Assembly: GCF_020217005.1 (NCBI RefSeq)
Contig: NZ_JAIWOI010000290.1
Location: 1-10,000 of the forward strand
Length of the DNA stretch: 10,000 bases
DNA from: Rheinheimera sp.
GTDB lineage: Bacteria; Pseudomonadota; Gammaproteobacteria; Enterobacterales; Alteromonadaceae
Direction: 5' to 3'
Part shown: in pieces, positions 6,411 through 10,000 of the stretch
How positions within the stretch are numbered: the first letter of the stretch is position 1
Layout: each line of letters begins with the position of its first letter
Translations under genes and position numbers: made by a program
Notes under the pieces: generated by a model
The model's input: only the letters and a program-made list of their open reading frames with translations
What the model was told of the DNA's origin: nothing
The model's database searches: none

Positions 6411-9400
6411 TTAGTGCTGGTGATCGAAGGCAAGAGACAACACATCATGGTTATCTTCACAGTGCCAAACCGGGTTATTGGCTTTGTAAGAACCGCCAGA
6501 ACCAGCTTTATCGTCATCTGCAGACTGCAACACCTTTTGGATCAGTTGTTGTCTTTCGCTTTTCACCTGTTGCTGCAGTTGCTCGTCCATCGTCAGTTGA
6601 TAGTAAGGCGCACCTTCAATCCAGGTTTGCTGAGCTCGGGCGTAGACAGACAACGGATGTGCAGACCATAGTACGAAGTCGGCTTGTTTACCTTCTTCCA
6701 CTGAACCTACTTTAGAATCAATTTTCAGCTGCTTCGCAGGATTGATCGTCACCATATTCAGTGCTTGCTGTTCGTCCATACCACAGTAGACCATAGCTTT
6801 GGCCGCTTCCTGATTCAGACGGCGCTGTAAATCCGGACTGTCTGAATTGACGCTGACAAGGACCCCTTGTTGTTGCATCAAACAAACGTTGGTTGGGATT
6901 GCATCCTGCACTTCCATTTTATAAGCCCACCAGTCGGCAAAAGTTGAAGCGCTGGCGCCATGTGCTTTCATCTCGTCTGCAACTTTGTAGCCTTCCAGAA
7001 TGTGAGTAAAAGTAGTGATATTGAAGCCCATCTCTTCAGCTAATTTGATAATCATCAGAATTTCAGAGGCCACATAAGAGTGAACATGGATAAAACGTTC
7101 TTTATCCAGAATCTCAACCAAAGCTTTTAAACGGTAGTCCAGTCGCGGCGGCGCTGTTTTACTCTGCTGTGAGCCAGATAAATCTTCGTACTCCGCCCAC
7201 TGAGCTTTGTATTCTTTGGCAGCCTGGAACGCATCCCGGATAATAGTATCGACACCACTGCGGGTCTGCGGATAACGGCTGACAAAGTCTTCACCCCAGT
7301 TGGATTGTTTAACGTTTTCACCTAAAGCAAACTTGATGCTCTCTGGCGCACCTTTAAATTTCAACTGGTCCGACGTATCGCCCCAGCGCAGCTGAATAAT
7401 TTGTGCCTGGCCACCAATGGGGTTAGCGCTGCCATGTAACAACTGGGCTGTGGTGGTACCGCCAGCTAAGCCACGATAGATATTGATATCGTCCGCATCC
7501 AGCACGTCACCGATCCGCACTTCTGAAGTCACCGCGTCTGAGCCTTCGTTCACGCCCTGGTCAATGGCAATATGTGAGTGCTCGTCGATAATACCTGCGG
7601 TCAGGTGCATGCCAGTGGCGTCAATCACTTTAAAGCCTGATGGGGTAGATAAATTTTTGCCAATTTTGACAAAGTTGCCATCTTCTACCAGCACATCAGT
7701 ATTTTCTAACTTACCGGCTTTGGCTGAGGTCCAGACCGTAGCATTTTTAATATGCACATTTTGTTGTTTGGCTTTTTCAGTCACACCAAAAGCCCGGTTC
7801 GGAGTAGTCAGCTTTGACACCAGGACTGGTGTTTCAACGGCCTTTTTCGGTTCAGCTTTGGCAAGCAAAGGTTGCTGCAGACTACTGATAACCACTAAGT
7901 TACCTTCAGCTGTCACTAACTTGCCTTGCAAGGTTTTGCCCTGAAGTTCACCACTAAATTGCGCTATGCCGGAGCCTTGGCCCAGAGCTTTTAAATCCAG
8001 GACAAACTGCAGCTGATTTTTCTGTATTGTCAGGTGTTTTAGCTTGCTGGTTTTATCCCCAAGCTTCACCGAGCCTTCCACTGCACCTTTTTTTTCCGTC
8101 AGTTCTAAAGGCAAACTGATGCCATTCACAATCAAGGGATAAGTACCGGCAAAGGCTGGTAAATCCATAGCTTTAAATTGCTGTTGCTGACCACGAACCC
8201 AGGTCGCTACAATTTCACCATCAGCAAACAGATCACCTTTACTGACCACTAAATCAGCCTGATAACCTTCAGCAATTTTGCCAATCTGGTTATCCAGGCC
8301 TAACCATTTAGCAGGTTCTGTAGTTAAAGCAGCTAAAGCTTTTTGCTGACTCAAACCATAAGACATGGCTTTACGCAGGTTTGGCCAGAATTGCTCTGGT
8401 TTTTCCAGTTTGTGCAAAGTCAGGGCAAAAGGAACTTTGGCCTGTTCCAACACTGCCGCATTGGCAGGCGCTCTTTCCCAGTGCCTTAGCTGCGCCAGTT
8501 CTACATCCAGTTGGTCATTCAGTTGTTGCACCGCAGGAGCTGCAGGAAAAGCCAAAGGTAAAATAAGCGGGCGCCCCATGGCCTTCACTAGGTCAATACG
8601 GCTGTATTCATAACCTGAAGCAACCAAAGCAGCTTTATCCAAACCAAATTCTTTGAATATTTGATCAGCCCGTAACAGCGCCTGATCATCTGTAGCCTCA
8701 AACACCAGGCCCTGAGTTTTTAACTGGCCCAGTGCTGCCAAATCCGCATTAAACTCAATAGCCTGGTTATAAAAACGCCAGTCGCTTTTACCATAAGCCT
8801 GACTGTACCAGTTCGCATCAGCCAGAGTCTGACGTATCAGGGCTATGCTTCCCATTAAAGAAGAGGGGTAACTTTGCACCGATGTGCCTTTGCCAAAAGC
8901 CATAAATTGATTGGCCTGAGCTCGCATGACAGCTTCATTTGGTAAGCCAGGTAGCAAAGAGGTTACAAAAGCCTGGCCACGGAAAATACCGTCAAAGTGA
9001 CCAGACTGAACTGTAGTAAAGCCCTGCTGCTGATAGCTTTTTGCTTGCTCAGCGTCTGGTTTGAATTCGCTGACCCACTGACGACGGGCATGGATAGCCG
9101 CATTACTGGCGTTTCCACCTTTGCGATCATTGCTGTAATTGGGTTTGCGGCCAAACTCAAAACCATTACCTTTTTCCGCTTTAGGCACGCCATACTGACT
9201 GTATAAATCTATAAAGCCCGGATAAATAAAATAGCCACTGGCGTCTATGGCCTGATAACCTGCCGGGATTTCTGCCTGAGTTTGTATTTTGTGTATTTTG
9301 CCGTGACTGATAAGGACTGTGGCTTTATCAAGACGCTTACCTGGTTCAGGTATCACTGTAGCGTTGGTTAGTGCATAAAATTGGGGAGACTTATCGCGGA

Positions 9401-9494
9401 TCCCTTGTACCGGCGTGGTCTGGTCCGCCGAAGCAGCAGGCAATAGCGCGCAAAGCATTGCCGTACTGCACAAGGACAGTTTTAGTTTGATCAT
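6411..9494 (-). CDS. Large secreted tandem amidohydrolase, one active and one degenerate domain
   Basis: A 1027-residue exported protein holding two amidohydrolase-superfamily modules. Residues 1-23 are a Sec signal peptide ending ASA/DQ. Module 1 covers about 40-440; its PGFIDLYSQYG (92-102) lacks the HxH metal motif, so it is probably not catalytic. Residues about 444-568 form a linker rich in alternating beta-like segments (GTYPLIVNG, GKTLQGKLVTAEG). Module 2 covers about 578-965 and keeps the full set: H639 and H641 in IIDEHSH, H803/H805 in FIHVHS, H831 in FTHILEG and D885 in NSDSPD. It should be an active metal-dependent hydrolase, perhaps on peptides or cyclic amides; the substrate is not predictable. 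The C-terminal tail is His/Cys rich. The ATG at 9492-9494 has AGGA seven bases upstream; the frame stays open to a TTG at 9530 that lacks a good site. It is the first gene of an apparent three-gene unit. Confidence 0.92.
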   Translation of the reverse strand: MIKLKLSLCSTAMLCALLPAASADQTTPVQGIRDKSPQFYALTNATVIPEPGKRLDKATVLISHGKIHKIQTQAEIPAGYQAIDASGYFIYPGFIDLYSQYGVPKAEKGNGFEFGRKPNYSNDRKGGNASNAAIHARRQWVSEFKPDAEQAKSYQQQGFTTVQSGHFDGIFRGQAFVTSLLPGLPNEAVMRAQANQFMAFGKGTSVQSYPSSLMGSIALIRQTLADANWYSQAYGKSDWRFYNQAIEFNADLAALGQLKTQGLVFEATDDQALLRADQIFKEFGLDKAALVASGYEYSRIDLVKAMGRPLILPLAFPAAPAVQQLNDQLDVELAQLRHWERAPANAAVLEQAKVPFALTLHKLEKPEQFWPNLRKAMSYGLSQQKALAALTTEPAKWLGLDNQIGKIAEGYQADLVVSKGDLFADGEIVATWVRGQQQQFKAMDLPAFAGTYPLIVNGISLPLELTEKKGAVEGSVKLGDKTSKLKHLTIQKNQLQFVLDLKALGQGSGIAQFSGELQGKTLQGKLVTAEGNLVVISSLQQPLLAKAEPKKAVETPVLVSKLTTPNRAFGVTEKAKQQNVHIKNATVWTSAKAGKLENTDVLVEDGNFVKIGKNLSTPSGFKVIDATGMHLTAGIIDEHSHIAIDQGVNEGSDAVTSEVRIGDVLDADDINIYRGLAGGTTTAQLLHGSANPIGGQAQIIQLRWGDTSDQLKFKGAPESIKFALGENVKQSNWGEDFVSRYPQTRSGVDTIIRDAFQAAKEYKAQWAEYEDLSGSQQSKTAPPRLDYRLKALVEILDKERFIHVHSYVASEILMIIKLAEEMGFNITTFTHILEGYKVADEMKAHGASASTFADWWAYKMEVQDAIPTNVCLMQQQGVLVSVNSDSPDLQRRLNQEAAKAMVYCGMDEQQALNMVTINPAKQLKIDSKVGSVEEGKQADFVLWSAHPLSVYARAQQTWIEGAPYYQLTMDEQLQQQVKSERQQLIQKVLQSADDDKAGSGGSYKANNPVWHCEDNHDVLSLAFDHQH

Positions 9495-9501
9495 GGATCG
9501 T

Positions 9502-9507
9502 TCCTGG
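9502..9507 (-). promoter_or_regulatory. Ribosome binding site of the large amidohydrolase
   Basis: CCAGGA on the minus strand places AGGA seven bases before the ATG at 9494, immediately ahead of a textbook signal peptide. This fixes the start. No convincing promoter boxes are visible in the 72 bases between here and the EAL gene, so the unit may also be read from upstream. Confidence 0.65.
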
Positions 9508-9566
9508 TTTTTTGGGGTATGGCCCTGCAAACTGCCTGAGTAACAAGGCTTACTGACAACAGCAGA

Positions 9567-10000
9567 TTACAGTGAAGCTTCCCCTGTTAATAATGGTTGA
9601 TAACTCAGGTTATATAAGTCCTGCTCTGCTCTTGGCATGCTGAAGTAATAACCCTGGACCAGGTAGCAAGCATTGTTTTTCAAGAATTCTATCTGTTCTA
9701 TGCTTTCGACCCCTTCCGCCACCACGCGCAGATTCATCTTTTGCGCCATTGCGATAATGGCTGCAACTATGTCCATATCGTTGGTGTCATCCGGAATGTC
9801 TTTGACAAAAGAACGGTCTATTTTCAGCTCGTCTACCGGGAATCGCTTTAAATAACTCAGCGATGAATAGCCTGTACCAAAGTCGTCAATAGATAAAGTG
9901 ACCCCCAGCCCTTTTAACTCATTTAACTGGGCAATAGCCGCATCAGTATCTCCCATTAACATAGATTCGGTAATTTCGAAAATCAGTTTATCTGGCTGAG
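9567..10000 (-). CDS. EAL-domain protein, C-terminal part (cyclic-di-GMP phosphodiesterase type)
   Basis: The last 143 residues of a protein that begins beyond base 10000. EAL domains cleave cyclic-di-GMP to pGpG and lower its level, favouring motility over biofilm. The visible part starts at QPDKLIFEITES and includes the metal and catalytic landmarks of active enzymes: E of EITES, DDFGTGYSSL with the paired aspartates, the lysine of LKIDRSFV, E in VVAEGVES, and the QGYYFSMP near the end. The EAL signature itself and any GGDEF, PAS or membrane segments lie outside the window. All visible residues fit an active phosphodiesterase, but this cannot be concluded without the N-terminal half. The frame continues upstream of the internal ATG at 9962, so that ATG is not the start. 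The gene lies 72 bases before the amidohydrolase unit on the same strand. Confidence 0.93.
   Translation of the reverse strand, partial: QPDKLIFEITESMLMGDTDAAIAQLNELKGLGVTLSIDDFGTGYSSLSYLKRFPVDELKIDRSFVKDIPDDTNDMDIVAAIIAMAQKMNLRVVAEGVESIEQIEFLKNNACYLVQGYYFSMPRAEQDLYNLSYQPLLTGEASL

Noticed and set aside
6399..6671. Plus-strand open frame of 90 codons across the amidohydrolase junction
   Set aside because: It is antisense to the end of the large amidohydrolase, with no ribosome site and no similarity recognised.
7483..7944. Plus-strand open frame of 153 codons
   Set aside because: It is wholly antisense to the well-supported large amidohydrolase, with Ser/Thr/Pro-rich content typical of a shadow frame.
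8365..8613. Cys/Ser-rich plus-strand open frame
   Set aside because: It is antisense to the large amidohydrolase; no start signal or recognisable domain.
9495..9566. Possible promoter or terminator between the EAL gene and the amidohydrolase unit
   Set aside because: Only weak boxes with poor spacing and a 4-base-pair hairpin are present, so neither can be supported.

Overview
This window looks like the chromosome of a free-living gammaproteobacterium, probably an Alteromonadales/Chromatiaceae-type organism such as Rheinheimera or a relative. That placement is inferred from protein style: an AspC-like aminotransferase, YciH, an EAL protein, and secreted amidohydrolase pairs with an M28 peptidase. 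No rRNA, tRNA, CRISPR array or phage genes were seen. Base composition looks even, with one obvious foreign insertion.

Layout. (1) 1-1641, minus strand: the first 299 residues of an aspartate/aromatic aminotransferase, preceded by a GAF-domain protein related to free methionine-(R)-sulfoxide reductase. A good promoter sits just ahead of the GAF gene. (2) 1917-3137, plus strand: a YciH/SUI1-family protein followed 27 bases later by a two-receiver response regulator. A perfect hairpin carries the yciH stop codon, and a strong terminator follows the regulator. (3) 3199-9494, minus strand: three genes transcribed in the order large tandem amidohydrolase (1027 aa), small amidohydrolase (494 aa), lipoprotein M28 zinc aminopeptidase (557 aa). 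The first two overlap by one base or are 11 bases apart, depending on start choice; the last two are separated by a stem-loop. (4) 9567-10000, minus strand: the C-terminal end of an EAL (cyclic-di-GMP phosphodiesterase-type) protein that begins outside the window.

How the genes may work together. All three proteins of block 3 carry, or carried, export signals, and they are a metallopeptidase plus amidohydrolases. I infer an envelope system for breaking down peptides or related amides. Of the three amidohydrolase modules, only the C-terminal half of the large protein keeps the full metal-binding set. The other two have lost the HxH motif and may be structural partners.

The most unusual item is a structured, palindrome-rich element of roughly 170-195 bases inserted in frame inside the signal-peptide region of the small amidohydrolase. 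It adds about 60 residues ahead of the hydrophobic core. It resembles in principle the protein-coding palindromic elements known from Rickettsia. Other points worth checking are the loss of two of the three redox cysteines in the GAF protein, and the degenerate first receiver domain of the response regulator.
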